DNA from: Enterocloster bolteae | GTDB taxonomy: Bacteria > Bacillota > Clostridia > Lachnospirales > Lachnospiraceae | DNA: 64,000 nt | Direction of reading: 5' to 3' | Assembly (NCBI RefSeq): GCF_002234575.2 | Contig: NZ_CP022464.2 | Span: 2,232,001-2,296,000, forward strand | Shown here: piece after piece, positions 41,877 to 50,294 of the stretch | How the letters are laid out: the number at the start of each line of letters is the position of its first letter | Position numbering within the stretch: position 1 is the stretch's first letter | Program-made: the position numbers and the translations under genes | The notes under the pieces: generated by a model | Databases searched by the model: none | What the model was told of the DNA's origin: nothing | What the model saw: only the letters and a program-made list of their open reading frames with translations

Positions 41877-42521
41877 ATGGCAAAAATTTTAGGTATCAGC
41901 GGAAGCCCGAGAAATAAGTCCACGGAATATGCTCTGGGAGAAGCCTTAAAAAGCATAGAGTCAAGGGACGGCATAGAGACAAGTATGATAACGCTGAGGG
42001 GGAAAAAGATTGCGCCCTGCAACGGGTGCGGATACTGCAAGAAAAATAAGACATGGTGCTGTCTGAAGGATGACTTTGAACCTCTTTTGAAGGAGTTTAT
42101 GGAAGCGGATGCGTACCTGTTCGGTTCCCCGGTTTATGCCTATGGACCCACTCCCCAGCTGTCGGCTTTTTTCAGCAGGATGCGGCCTCTGTTCCATGTG
42201 TATCCGGAACTCATGAGGGATAAAATCGGCAGTGCCTTTGCTGTGGGCGGAACCAGAAACGGCGGAGAAGAGGCCACCATTACTGCCATGCACAACATGA
42301 TGATGGCGAGAGGAATCAATATTGTCTGTAACGAGGTATACGGCTACGCCGGAGGTTATATCTGGTCCAAGGACCAGGGACAGGAAGGCGTTGACGCAGA
42401 CGAAATCGGCATGGGAGGACTTTTGAAGCTGGCAAACAAGCTGGCTGATATGGCACTCATCCGGGAATATGGCAAGAAGGCGTTGGAAGAAAGAGAGGCA
42501 GCAGTGAATGAGCGGGATTAA
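41877..42521 (+). CDS. Flavodoxin-family NAD(P)H-dependent oxidoreductase with Cys cluster
   Basis: A 214-aa protein with the FMN-reductase opening ILGISGSPRNKSTEY and a Cys motif PCNGCGYCKKNKTWCC suited to an Fe-S cluster. It thus resembles iron-sulfur flavoproteins. FGSPVYAYGPTPQLSAFF binds the flavin. It likely carries electrons for the hydroxylase or supplies reduced flavin to UbiX. Its last 14 bases overlap the UbiD gene. Confidence 0.88.
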   Translation: MAKILGISGSPRNKSTEYALGEALKSIESRDGIETSMITLRGKKIAPCNGCGYCKKNKTWCCLKDDFEPLLKEFMEADAYLFGSPVYAYGPTPQLSAFFSRMRPLFHVYPELMRDKIGSAFAVGGTRNGGEEATITAMHNMMMARGINIVCNEVYGYAGGYIWSKDQGQEGVDADEIGMGGLLKLANKLADMALIREYGKKALEEREAAVNERD

Positions 42522-43842
42522 GGATTTAAGAGATTTTCTGGCAGTTTTAAAGGATAACAAACTGCTTTTTGAGACAGAACGGGCAGTGGATTGGAAGTAT
42601 GAGATTGGCTCCCTGCTGGCCACCCTGGAGGCAGAGGGCCAGAGAACCGGTTTATTTCACAATATCAAGGATAAGGAATTCTCTGTGTGCGGAAATGTGC
42701 TGGCATCCATGGACGGCATTGCCCTGGCTCTGGGCTGCAGGAAGGATGAAATGACGGATTTCCTGGCAGATTGCCTGGAACATCCCGTGAAGCCACAGGT
42801 AGTGGCGGACGCCCCTTGTCATGAAAATATACGGATGGGGGATGAGATTGATTTAGAACGCATACCGGTTCCCATCCACGCCCCAAAGGACGGCGGCCCC
42901 ATCATCACAGGCGGGGTGATTGTCAGCAAGGAGATAGACGGAACCCGCCAGAACCTGTCCTTCCAGAGGATGCATGTGAAGGGGAAGGATAAGTTCAGCA
43001 TCATGATCAATGAGTGGCGCCACCTGAAGGATTTCTACGACCAGGCGGAAAGCCAGGGGAGAGCCCTTCCCATCGCGGTTGTCATCGGTGCAGATCCGGT
43101 TATCTATGTGGGAGCCGGACTGCGCTATGACGGGGATGAGACAGAGATTGCGGGCGCTATCAGAAAAAGTCCGATTGAGGTGGTGAAATGCATCACTTCC
43201 GACATCTATGTACCAGCCACGGCCGAATTTGTGATTGAAGGTGAAATACTTCCGGATTACAGGGAGAAGGAAGGTCCTCTGGGAGAGTTCACGGGCCACT
43301 ACAGCGAGCCGTGGAACAGCCCTATGGTGCAGGTGAAGGCTATCACCCACAGGAACGGAGCCATTTACCAGACCATAAACGGCGCCTCCTTTGAGCATAT
43401 CAATCTGGGAAATGTGCTGCCCAGGGAGCCTCTCCTTAAGACCCATACCCAGTATGTGAGCAAGGGAGTTACCAATGTACATATTCCACCCTATGGAAGC
43501 GGCTTCCTGGCCATTGTCCAGATGAAGAAAAAGAATCCGGGAGAGCCGAAAAATGTGGCTCTGGCAGCCATGACAGCGTATGTAAACATTAAGAATGTGA
43601 TTGTGGTGGATGAGGACGTGGATATCTATGATCCCGCAGACGTGATGTGGGCGGTATCCAACCGTGTGATTCCTGAAAGGGATATTTTCTATATCCACAA
43701 TGCCCAGGGACATGAGCTGGATCCCTGTTCCGACGAGCGGGGCGTACAGACGAAGATGGGGATTGACGCCACACTAAACGAGGAGAGCAGATGCCTGGAG
43801 CGGGTCCGCTATCCCAAGGTGGACTTAAAGGATTACCAGTAA
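42508..43842 (+). CDS. UbiD-family decarboxylase
   Basis: A 444-aa prenylated-FMN-dependent (de)carboxylase. The family core includes ITGGVIVSKEIDGTRQNLSF (manganese and prFMN site) and the catalytic E-x-P region EKEGPLGEFTGHYSE, with SDERGVQTKMGIDAT near the end. UbiD enzymes decarboxylate aromatic, heteroaromatic or acrylic acids. The cofactor is made by the UbiX encoded next. Substrate unknown; the neighbours suggest a heteroaromatic acid. The start overlaps the flavoprotein gene by 14 bases. Confidence 0.92.
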   Translation: MSGIKDLRDFLAVLKDNKLLFETERAVDWKYEIGSLLATLEAEGQRTGLFHNIKDKEFSVCGNVLASMDGIALALGCRKDEMTDFLADCLEHPVKPQVVADAPCHENIRMGDEIDLERIPVPIHAPKDGGPIITGGVIVSKEIDGTRQNLSFQRMHVKGKDKFSIMINEWRHLKDFYDQAESQGRALPIAVVIGADPVIYVGAGLRYDGDETEIAGAIRKSPIEVVKCITSDIYVPATAEFVIEGEILPDYREKEGPLGEFTGHYSEPWNSPMVQVKAITHRNGAIYQTINGASFEHINLGNVLPREPLLKTHTQYVSKGVTNVHIPPYGSGFLAIVQMKKKNPGEPKNVALAAMTAYVNIKNVIVVDEDVDIYDPADVMWAVSNRVIPERDIFYIHNAQGHELDPCSDERGVQTKMGIDATLNEESRCLERVRYPKVDLKDYQ

Positions 43843-43870
43843 GGAAATAGTAAGATAAGGAGCATGGCAA

Positions 43871-44491
43871 ATGGGAAAATACATAGTAGGAATCACCGGG
43901 GCAAGCGGGTCAATCTACGCAAAGCGGGTCATAGAAAGGCTGATTCAGAAAGGCCATCATGTGTGCATCTGCATGACCCAGGCGGGAAAGCTGGTGGTGG
44001 AGTCTGAGCTTGGCTGGCAGATTGGGCAGGATACCCCTTCCGGGGAGGTGGAACAATATCTGCAGGAAATCTTTGGGTCAAAGGAGCTGATTCACCATTA
44101 CGATGTCCATGCCATAGGCGCGCCCATAGCCAGCGGATCCTCCGGAATGGATGCCATGATAGTGGTCCCCTGTTCCATGGGTACACTGTCCGCCATTTGC
44201 CATGGCTCATCCCATAACCTTTTGGAGCGGGCGGCGGATGTGTGCCTGAAGGAACGGCGCCCCCTGGTCATTGTACCCAGGGAAGCGCCTTACAACCAGA
44301 TTCATCTGGAAAACATGACAAAGCTGTCAGGTTACGGGGCTGTCATAATGCCTGCGTCCCCTGGATTTTACTCCCGTCCAAGGACAATTGAGGAGATGGT
44401 GGATTTCTTTGTGACACGGATTCTGGACCAAATGGGAATCCATGAGCCCTCGGAGAGCAGGTGGACGGGAATGGATGTGTGTGTTAAGTAG
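43871..44491 (+). CDS. ubiX: Flavin prenyltransferase UbiX
   Basis: A 206-aa flavoprotein that makes prenylated FMN for UbiD. YIVGITGASGSIYAKRVIE binds FMN, VVPCSMGTLSAICHGSSHNL is the Ser-rich prenyl-phosphate site, and VPREAPYNQIHLENM is also conserved. Paired with the UbiD gene 28 bases upstream. It converges with the NCS2 permease gene; only 16 bases separate them. Confidence 0.94.
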   Translation: MGKYIVGITGASGSIYAKRVIERLIQKGHHVCICMTQAGKLVVESELGWQIGQDTPSGEVEQYLQEIFGSKELIHHYDVHAIGAPIASGSSGMDAMIVVPCSMGTLSAICHGSSHNLLERAADVCLKERRPLVIVPREAPYNQIHLENMTKLSGYGAVIMPASPGFYSRPRTIEEMVDFFVTRILDQMGIHEPSESRWTGMDVCVK

Positions 44492-44507
44492 ATAGGGCTG
44501 CGTCCGG

Positions 44508-45866
44508 TTATTCGGCGTCCAGGGCAGCGCGTTCCCGGGCTTCTTCGTCAACGGTTTTTCCTGGGGCTAACAGGTTGAGAAGGAAGGACATGACGCCTGC
44601 CACAACCACTGGTTTAGAGAGAAGGGCCTGGGCCAGGGGAGGAAAATTCTCCAGGGCCGCAGTGCCTTCCAGGGTGGACAGTCCCATGGCCAGGGCAATG
44701 GATACGCCTACAATTGTACTGTTGCGGGCGGTTAAGGGCTCGCTGGACACTAATTTGAGTCCGGTCAGCGTGATCATACCAAATACAATGAGGGTTCCGC
44801 CGCCAATGACCGGGGCCGGAAGGGTGGATACCAGCGCGCTGAATTTAGGTACGATGCCAAGGGCGAGCATAATTGCGCAGGCAATGGTGATGACACGGCG
44901 GCTCACTACCTTGTTCATGGACACAATGCCCACGTTCTGGCTGAAGGAAGAAACCACAGGCACGCCGAAAATGGTGCCTACCAGGGTGGCGATTCCGGAT
45001 GCAGCCACGCCTCCTGTCAGTTCCTCGCTGCGGGGTTCCCGGTCAAAACCTCCTACCGTGGTGCCTGTGATATCTCCCACGGACTGCATGATATTGACAA
45101 TGGTAATCAAGAGGATCGGCAGAACCATGGACAGGTCAAAGGACGGCATACCGTAGAAAAAGGGTTTTGGCACTGCCAGCCAGCTGGCGCTTACCACACC
45201 GTCAAAATGGACCATGCCCATGCACAGCGCCAGCACGTATCCCACCACGGCGCCCAGCAGGATGGAGGCCATCTTGACCACGCCCTTGCACATCAGGTTG
45301 AAGAAGAGGACGGCGGCCAGGGTTACAAAGGCCACAATCCAGTTGTTCAGCTGGCCATAGGTGGGGGAACTGGCATTGCCGGCCATGTATTTTAAAGCGA
45401 TGGGATACAGGGAAAGGCCGATGGACAGGATGATGGTGCCGGTGACCACAGTGGGAAAGAATTTATGCAGTCTGCCTACGCAAAAGCCCAGCGCAATGGT
45501 GATAACAGAGCACAGGAGCTGGGCGCCGAACACGCCGGGAAGGCCGTATTGGGCTGCAATCGGAGTAAATACAGGAACACAGGTAAAGCCCGCGCAGAAT
45601 ATGACGGGGAGTCTGGAACCCACGGGGCCCAGGGGACATACCTGTATCATAGTGGCCAGGGCAGACATCATCAGAGAGTACTGAATCATGATGGTCCTGG
45701 TGGCAGCATCGGCACCGGCTGCACCGGCTATGACTATGGGTACTGTTACTGTGCCCAAAAACATGGCCATGATGTGCTGCAATGAGATGGGAAGGGCCTT
45801 GCGGACAGGCGGTTTGCTGTCAAAGACGTACAGGGAATGGCTTACTTCTTGATTTCGTGCATTCAT
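44508..45866 (-). CDS. NCS2-family nucleobase (uracil/xanthine) permease
   Basis: A 452-aa transporter with about 12-14 helices. The signature QNVGIVSMNKV (motif QNxGxxxxT) is preceded by VVSSFS, and NIMQSVGDITGTTVGGFDRE holds the substrate Glu/Asp region. Close relatives carry xanthine, urate or uracil with protons or sodium. ATG 45866 follows AAAGGAG; the frame extends to 45932 without a ribosome site. It has its own consensus promoter. It supports a purine-like substrate for the cluster. Confidence 0.92.
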   Translation of the reverse strand: MNARNQEVSHSLYVFDSKPPVRKALPISLQHIMAMFLGTVTVPIVIAGAAGADAATRTIMIQYSLMMSALATMIQVCPLGPVGSRLPVIFCAGFTCVPVFTPIAAQYGLPGVFGAQLLCSVITIALGFCVGRLHKFFPTVVTGTIILSIGLSLYPIALKYMAGNASSPTYGQLNNWIVAFVTLAAVLFFNLMCKGVVKMASILLGAVVGYVLALCMGMVHFDGVVSASWLAVPKPFFYGMPSFDLSMVLPILLITIVNIMQSVGDITGTTVGGFDREPRSEELTGGVAASGIATLVGTIFGVPVVSSFSQNVGIVSMNKVVSRRVITIACAIMLALGIVPKFSALVSTLPAPVIGGGTLIVFGMITLTGLKLVSSEPLTARNSTIVGVSIALAMGLSTLEGTAALENFPPLAQALLSKPVVVAGVMSFLLNLLAPGKTVDEEARERAALDAE

Positions 45867-45961
45867 GTTGGATAAATCTCCTTTCCAGATGCTGACCGGC
45901 CTTGCCGGACCAGGAATGTGAGGAATTTTCACATGGAGTATGTTAAAAGTTCCACGAAGCG

Positions 45962-45990
45962 AGTATAAGTCATTTGTTTTGGTTTGTCAA
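45962..45990 (-). promoter_or_regulatory. Promoter of the NCS2 permease gene
   Basis: Minus strand TTGACA (45985-45990), 17-base spacer, TATACT (45962-45967), near consensus. The remaining 45991-46140 is AT-rich and contains GCAAA...TTTGC (46029-46047), a possible regulator site. Confidence 0.7.
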
Positions 45991-46173
45991 CTTGCATAAA
46001 AAACCGTATAATTATGATAAGTAAAATGGCAAAGTGCCTTAATTTGCAAGGTTTTTTTGAGAAACAGCGGGAAGTATCAGGCGGTAAAACCAGTAAAAAA
46101 AGTTTATTTTTGTAAAAAGTGCTTAAAAAAGTCGTTCTCTGTTGTGATAAAGCGACAATCTTTTTCGAGAATG

Positions 46174-46201
46174 TTGACTTTTATAGCTGAATTGGTATAA
46201 T
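46174..46201 (+). promoter_or_regulatory. Promoter of the molybdenum hydroxylase operon
   Basis: TTGACT (46174-46179), 16-base spacer, TATAAT (46196-46201). Upstream similarity to the 39363 promoter extends about 60 bases (GCTTAAAAAA, AATCTTTTTCGAGAAT and related blocks). Confidence 0.7.
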
Positions 46202-46206
46202 CAGGA

Positions 46207-46308
46207 AATATATAGATAAATGCAAAGCTTGGGCTTTTTATATCATACTGCGGAACATAAGTTTGGAGACCTTTCTTTACCAAAGGCCGACATGCTTATG
46301 TTTTTTTT
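46207..46308 (+). ncRNA. Leader RNA element B: candidate riboswitch or attenuator
   Basis: Homologue of element A. It has the small hairpin AAGCTTGGGCTT, then outer stem AACATAAG (46254-46261) / CTTATGTT (46295-46302) around the conserved GACCTTTC...CAAAGG hairpin, followed by a run of T. The outer stem has a different sequence from element A yet pairs perfectly, an apparent compensatory change. It ends 40 bases before the first hydroxylase gene. Confidence 0.55.
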
Positions 46309-46347
46309 ATCCAGAAAAGGATACCGGGACAGACGGGAGATGGTTAG

Positions 46348-46824
46348 ATGGAACAGATATGTTTAAATATTAACAAAAAAAACTACAATGTGGCAATTGA
46401 AAAAAACTGGACTCTGCTCTATGTACTGCGGGAGGAACTGGAGCTCACAGCCGTGAAATGCGGCTGCAATACAGGGGACTGCGGTGCCTGCAAGGTAATT
46501 ATTGACGGGGAGGCAGTGAATTCGTGCCTTGTCCTAGCCAGGAATGCGGTGGGTAAGACCATTGAGACCGTGGAAGGTTTATCGGACGGAATCCATCTTC
46601 ATCCAATCCAGCAGGCATTTATTGACGTGGGAGCGGTCCAGTGCGGTTACTGCACACCGGGAATGATCATGTCGGCCAAGGCGCTGCTGGACAAAAATCC
46701 CGATCCCACAGAGGCGGAGATAAGAGCCGGTATTTCCAACAACCTGTGCAGATGCACCGGATATGTAAAAATCGTCAGGGCCATTCAGCTGGCAGCCAGC
46801 CGGATGCAGAAGGAGGGGAAGTAG
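46348..46824 (+). CDS. Molybdenum hydroxylase [2Fe-2S] subunit
   Basis: A 158-aa subunit of a xanthine dehydrogenase-type enzyme. It binds two clusters: plant-ferredoxin type CGCNTGDCGACKV and the second in CGYCTPGM...NNLCRCTGY. Electrons from the molybdenum subunit pass through it. It starts 40 bases after element B and ends four bases before the large subunit gene. Confidence 0.95.
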   Translation: MEQICLNINKKNYNVAIEKNWTLLYVLREELELTAVKCGCNTGDCGACKVIIDGEAVNSCLVLARNAVGKTIETVEGLSDGIHLHPIQQAFIDVGAVQCGYCTPGMIMSAKALLDKNPDPTEAEIRAGISNNLCRCTGYVKIVRAIQLAASRMQKEGK

Positions 46825-46827
46825 AGG

Positions 46828-49086
46828 ATGGAATTACAGACGCCCAAAAACGGAGTGATTGGCACGGATATGCCTGTGAGGGATGCTGCCCTGAAGGTGA
46901 CCGGACAGTTTAAGTACGTTGGAGACATGACTCTTCCCCATATGCTTCATGCAAAGGTGCTGTTCAGCCCTGTGGCCCATGCCAGAATCAAATCCATAGA
47001 CACCAGCCAGGCGGAGCAGTTAGAAGGGGTCCGGGCGGTTGTGTGCTGGAAGAATGCGCCGGATGCCCTGTTCAACAGCTGCGGCGAGGAGATTGACGGA
47101 GAGAAAACGGAGCGGGTATTTGACAGCACCGTGCGCTATGTGGGAGACAAAGTGGCAGCCGTGGCAGCCGAGACAGCAAAGATAGCGGAGCAGGCCCTGA
47201 AGCTGATTCGTGTGGAATACGAGGAGTTGCCGTATTACCTGGAGCCGGAGGAGGCCCTGAAGGAGGGGGCATATCCCATCCACAAGGATTCCAATGTGAT
47301 CGAGGAAGTAGTCCAGGAGGCAGGGGATGTAGAGAAGGGGATGGCGGAAGCGGATTATATCTACGAGGACGACTTTGAAACACCTGCCATCCATCATGGG
47401 GCCATTGAGACGCACACATCCCTGGCTGTCTATGAGAGCAGCGGCAAGCTCACCGTCTACACGCCCAGCCAGGATGTGTTCGGGCACAGAACCAATCTGT
47501 CGCGGATCTTCGGCCTCCCCATGAGCCGGATCAGGGTGGTGAACCCCGGAATCGGAGGGGGATTTGGCGGGAAGATTGATATGGTGACAGAGCCTGTCAC
47601 GGCCCTTCTGGCCATGAAGACAGGACGTCCCGTGCGCCTGGTATACACCAGGAGAGAGGATATTCCCTCATCCAGGAACCGCCACAGCATGAAGCTCCAT
47701 CTGAAAACAGGCATGAAAAAGGACGGCACCATCGTGGCACAGGAAATGGATGTCATTGTGAATGCAGGAGCGTATGCAGGCGGAACCATGAGCATTGTCT
47801 GGGCCATGAGCGGCAAATATTTTAAGAACCACAAGACACCAAACCTGCGGTTTCATGCTGTGCCGGTGTACACAAACACTCCTGTGGCAGGAGCCATGAG
47901 AGGCTTTGGTTCTCCCCAGGAGTTCTTTGCCCAGCAGTGTCAGCTGAACAGGATTGCAAAGGATCTGGGCATGGACATAATCCAGCTCCAGCTTAAGAAC
48001 CTGGTGGAGCCGGATGGGTTTGACCAGAGGGACGGCCTGCCCCACGGAAATCCCAGGCCCATTGACTGTGTACTAAAGGGAATGGAATTGTCAGGATACG
48101 AGGAGGCTGTCAGGGAACAGGAGGATGCCGCGGACAGCAGGTACCGAATCGGCGTGGGCATGGCTGTTGCAGCCCACGGCAACGGTGTATTCGGCGTAAG
48201 ACCGGATACAACGGGAGTCATCATCAAGATGAATGAGGATGGCACGGCTGTGATGTTTACCGGTGTCAGTGATATGGGAAATGGTTCCGTAACCACCCAG
48301 ACCCAGGTGGTAAGCGAGATACTGGGCATCCCCATGCCGCACATCGAATGTGTCCAGGCCGACACCGATGCAACGCTTTGGGATATGGGAAATTATTCCA
48401 GCAGAGGTACGTTTGTGAGCTGCAGCGCAGCGTTAAAGGTTGCCGGTCAGGTGAAAACAGAGCTTCTTAAGGAGGCTTCCGGCCTGCTGGAAGTGGATGA
48501 GAGTGAGCTGGATTTAAAAGATCAGAGGGTTTACTGCATTTCCAGGCCTGATACGTCTGCCTCCCTGGCAGAGGTGATCAAATATGCAAAGCAGGCCCAT
48601 GGCAGGGATATCTGCTGCGCGGACACATTTGCCTCCTGCGCCATGGCCGTATCCTACGGAGCCCATTTTGCCAAGGTCCAGGTGGATATGGAAAACGGCA
48701 GTGTAAAGGTACTGGATTACACGGCAGTCCACGACATCGGCAAGGCGCTTAATCCCATGGGCGTGGAAGGCCAGATTGAGGGCGCGGTCCAGATGGGAAT
48801 TGGCTATGCCCTGACAGAGGGCTTTATACTGGATGATAAGGGAAAGGTAAAGAATACCACCTTAAAACAGTACCACATGCTGAACGCACAGGAGATGCCT
48901 CCCATTAAAGTGGGGCTGGTGGAACAAATTGAGCAGTCAGGTCCTTTTGGGGCCAAGAGCATAGGCGAGTGTTCTGTGGTACCTGTGGCCGCGGCAGTGG
49001 CAAACGCGGTATCCAATGCAGTGGGAAAACAGGTGAAGCGGATTCCGGTAAGGCCGGCGGATGTGATGAAGCTGATAGAGAGCTGA
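46828..49086 (+). CDS. Molybdenum hydroxylase molybdopterin-binding subunit (xanthine dehydrogenase family)
   Basis: A 752-aa catalytic subunit. GIGGGFGGKID is the first molybdopterin contact, AMRGFGSPQEFFAQQ the second, and the base-catalysing Glu lies in GAKSIGECSVVP. It hydroxylates a C-H next to a ring nitrogen with water as oxygen source. No FAD subunit gene is present in the window, so electrons must leave by another partner. Substrate cannot be read from sequence: hypoxanthine or xanthine, nicotinate-like or other azaheterocycles are possible. Confidence 0.93.
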   Translation: MELQTPKNGVIGTDMPVRDAALKVTGQFKYVGDMTLPHMLHAKVLFSPVAHARIKSIDTSQAEQLEGVRAVVCWKNAPDALFNSCGEEIDGEKTERVFDSTVRYVGDKVAAVAAETAKIAEQALKLIRVEYEELPYYLEPEEALKEGAYPIHKDSNVIEEVVQEAGDVEKGMAEADYIYEDDFETPAIHHGAIETHTSLAVYESSGKLTVYTPSQDVFGHRTNLSRIFGLPMSRIRVVNPGIGGGFGGKIDMVTEPVTALLAMKTGRPVRLVYTRREDIPSSRNRHSMKLHLKTGMKKDGTIVAQEMDVIVNAGAYAGGTMSIVWAMSGKYFKNHKTPNLRFHAVPVYTNTPVAGAMRGFGSPQEFFAQQCQLNRIAKDLGMDIIQLQLKNLVEPDGFDQRDGLPHGNPRPIDCVLKGMELSGYEEAVREQEDAADSRYRIGVGMAVAAHGNGVFGVRPDTTGVIIKMNEDGTAVMFTGVSDMGNGSVTTQTQVVSEILGIPMPHIECVQADTDATLWDMGNYSSRGTFVSCSAALKVAGQVKTELLKEASGLLEVDESELDLKDQRVYCISRPDTSASLAEVIKYAKQAHGRDICCADTFASCAMAVSYGAHFAKVQVDMENGSVKVLDYTAVHDIGKALNPMGVEGQIEGAVQMGIGYALTEGFILDDKGKVKNTTLKQYHMLNAQEMPPIKVGLVEQIEQSGPFGAKSIGECSVVPVAAAVANAVSNAVGKQVKRIPVRPADVMKLIES

Positions 49087-49156
49087 GTTTGGCGGAAAGA
49101 GTTGGAAGCTAGAGCGTTGGAAACTAAAAATATATTATTATAGAAGAAACAGCATT

Positions 49157-49194
49157 GGGGACAGCGCCAGAAACAGTGGGCTGTCCTCTCTTTT
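49157..49194 (+). terminator. Terminator after the hydroxylase genes
   Basis: GGGGACAGC (49157-49165) pairs with GCTGTCCTC (49180-49188, one G-T), followed by TCTTTT. Confidence 0.6.
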
Positions 49195-49208
49195 ACGGTC
49201 CTTTTTTG

Positions 49209-50108
49209 TCAGGGCGTCTGTCCGTCTAAGGCTGCAAAATCCCGCAGAAACCGTATGAATTCCCGTTCCCTTTTATTAGGCCTGTAGTCTGTCTGGGTCA
49301 CAAAATAGAGGTTCAGATACAGGTTTTTGTCGCTGATTGGCACGAAACAGAATCCGCGTCCATCCGAGGTTTTGCCTCTGACTGACAGGGAGATGTATTG
49401 GCCCTCTCTGATGGCATCAAAGAACTGCCCGCGGTTATCTACCTCCAGGCGGTTGGGATGGTCGGACAGGCCGACTAACTTCAGGTAGGAGATGGCGGAG
49501 ACATCATTGAAATGCACGTAGGGATAGTCAAACAATTCCTTTATGGATACGGAAGGTTTCTTATAGAGAGGATGCTCCCTGGAAACCATTACATACAGCG
49601 GAATGGAAGTCATAAGCTCTTCGCAGGAACAGTGGAAGTCCCTGGCCAGCCTCAGGTATTTTTCCTTTTTTTCTACGGCGCAGAGAATGAAACCAAGACG
49701 CGTACGGCCTGCCGCAACCGACTCCAAGACCTCCTGGTTCCCCATTTCTGTCAGACGGTCCGGAAACTGTTTGGCAGACTGTTTTTTAAATTCCAGAAAA
49801 AGCCTCATAATATTGGATACGAAATAGGAAGAAATCACCATAGGCTGTTCTGCTTCATCCCAGGACAGCTGTTTTAATTTCTCATATTCATACAGTATGA
49901 TGCGGGCACTGTCCATGAATTTTATTCCTTTTTCTGTCAGAAGGATTCCGTTGTGGCTGCGTTTGAATAGCTGGCAGCCCAGTTCCTCCTCCAGATTCTT
50001 AAGGACTCCGCTTAAATAGGGCTGGGAGACCAGCAGCCTCTGGGCGGCTTTGTTGATGGACCGGCATTCTGCCACGGTCATTGCATATTCTAAATGGCTG
50101 AAATTCAT
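49209..50108 (-). CDS. LysR-family transcriptional regulator
   Basis: A 299-aa LTTR. The N-terminal winged HTH (FSHLEYAMTVAECRSINKAA, then SQPYLSGVLKNLEEELG) is followed by an effector-binding domain. ATG 50108 lies eight bases behind AAGGGG; the frame opens at 50162 without a site. It is divergent from the M20 gene, the classic arrangement in which an LTTR controls its neighbour, and is a candidate regulator for the whole island. Effector unknown. Confidence 0.92.
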   Translation of the reverse strand: MNFSHLEYAMTVAECRSINKAAQRLLVSQPYLSGVLKNLEEELGCQLFKRSHNGILLTEKGIKFMDSARIILYEYEKLKQLSWDEAEQPMVISSYFVSNIMRLFLEFKKQSAKQFPDRLTEMGNQEVLESVAAGRTRLGFILCAVEKKEKYLRLARDFHCSCEELMTSIPLYVMVSREHPLYKKPSVSIKELFDYPYVHFNDVSAISYLKLVGLSDHPNRLEVDNRGQFFDAIREGQYISLSVRGKTSDGRGFCFVPISDKNLYLNLYFVTQTDYRPNKREREFIRFLRDFAALDGQTP

Positions 50109-50149
50109 GATGTTACCCCTTTTGTGTACAATTTGCCTAATAATAAAAT

Positions 50150-50184
50150 GGTTATAACCCATAAAATATTCGGAATAACCGAAT
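50150..50184. promoter_or_regulatory. Two dyads in the LysR/M20 intergenic region
   Basis: GGTTATAACC (50150-50159) and ATTCGG-AATAA-CCGAAT (50168-50184) lie between the divergent genes. The second, a 17-base interrupted palindrome, fits LTTR binding sites. Confidence 0.5.
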
Positions 50185-50294
50185 GCCCGGGAGCTATGGT
50201 AAGATTATATCACAGAAATAAATAAAAGTTAACGAAACTCCGGAGAAGTAGTTATAAAAATCAAAGAGCCTGTCTGAAGGAAAGGGGTAAAAGA

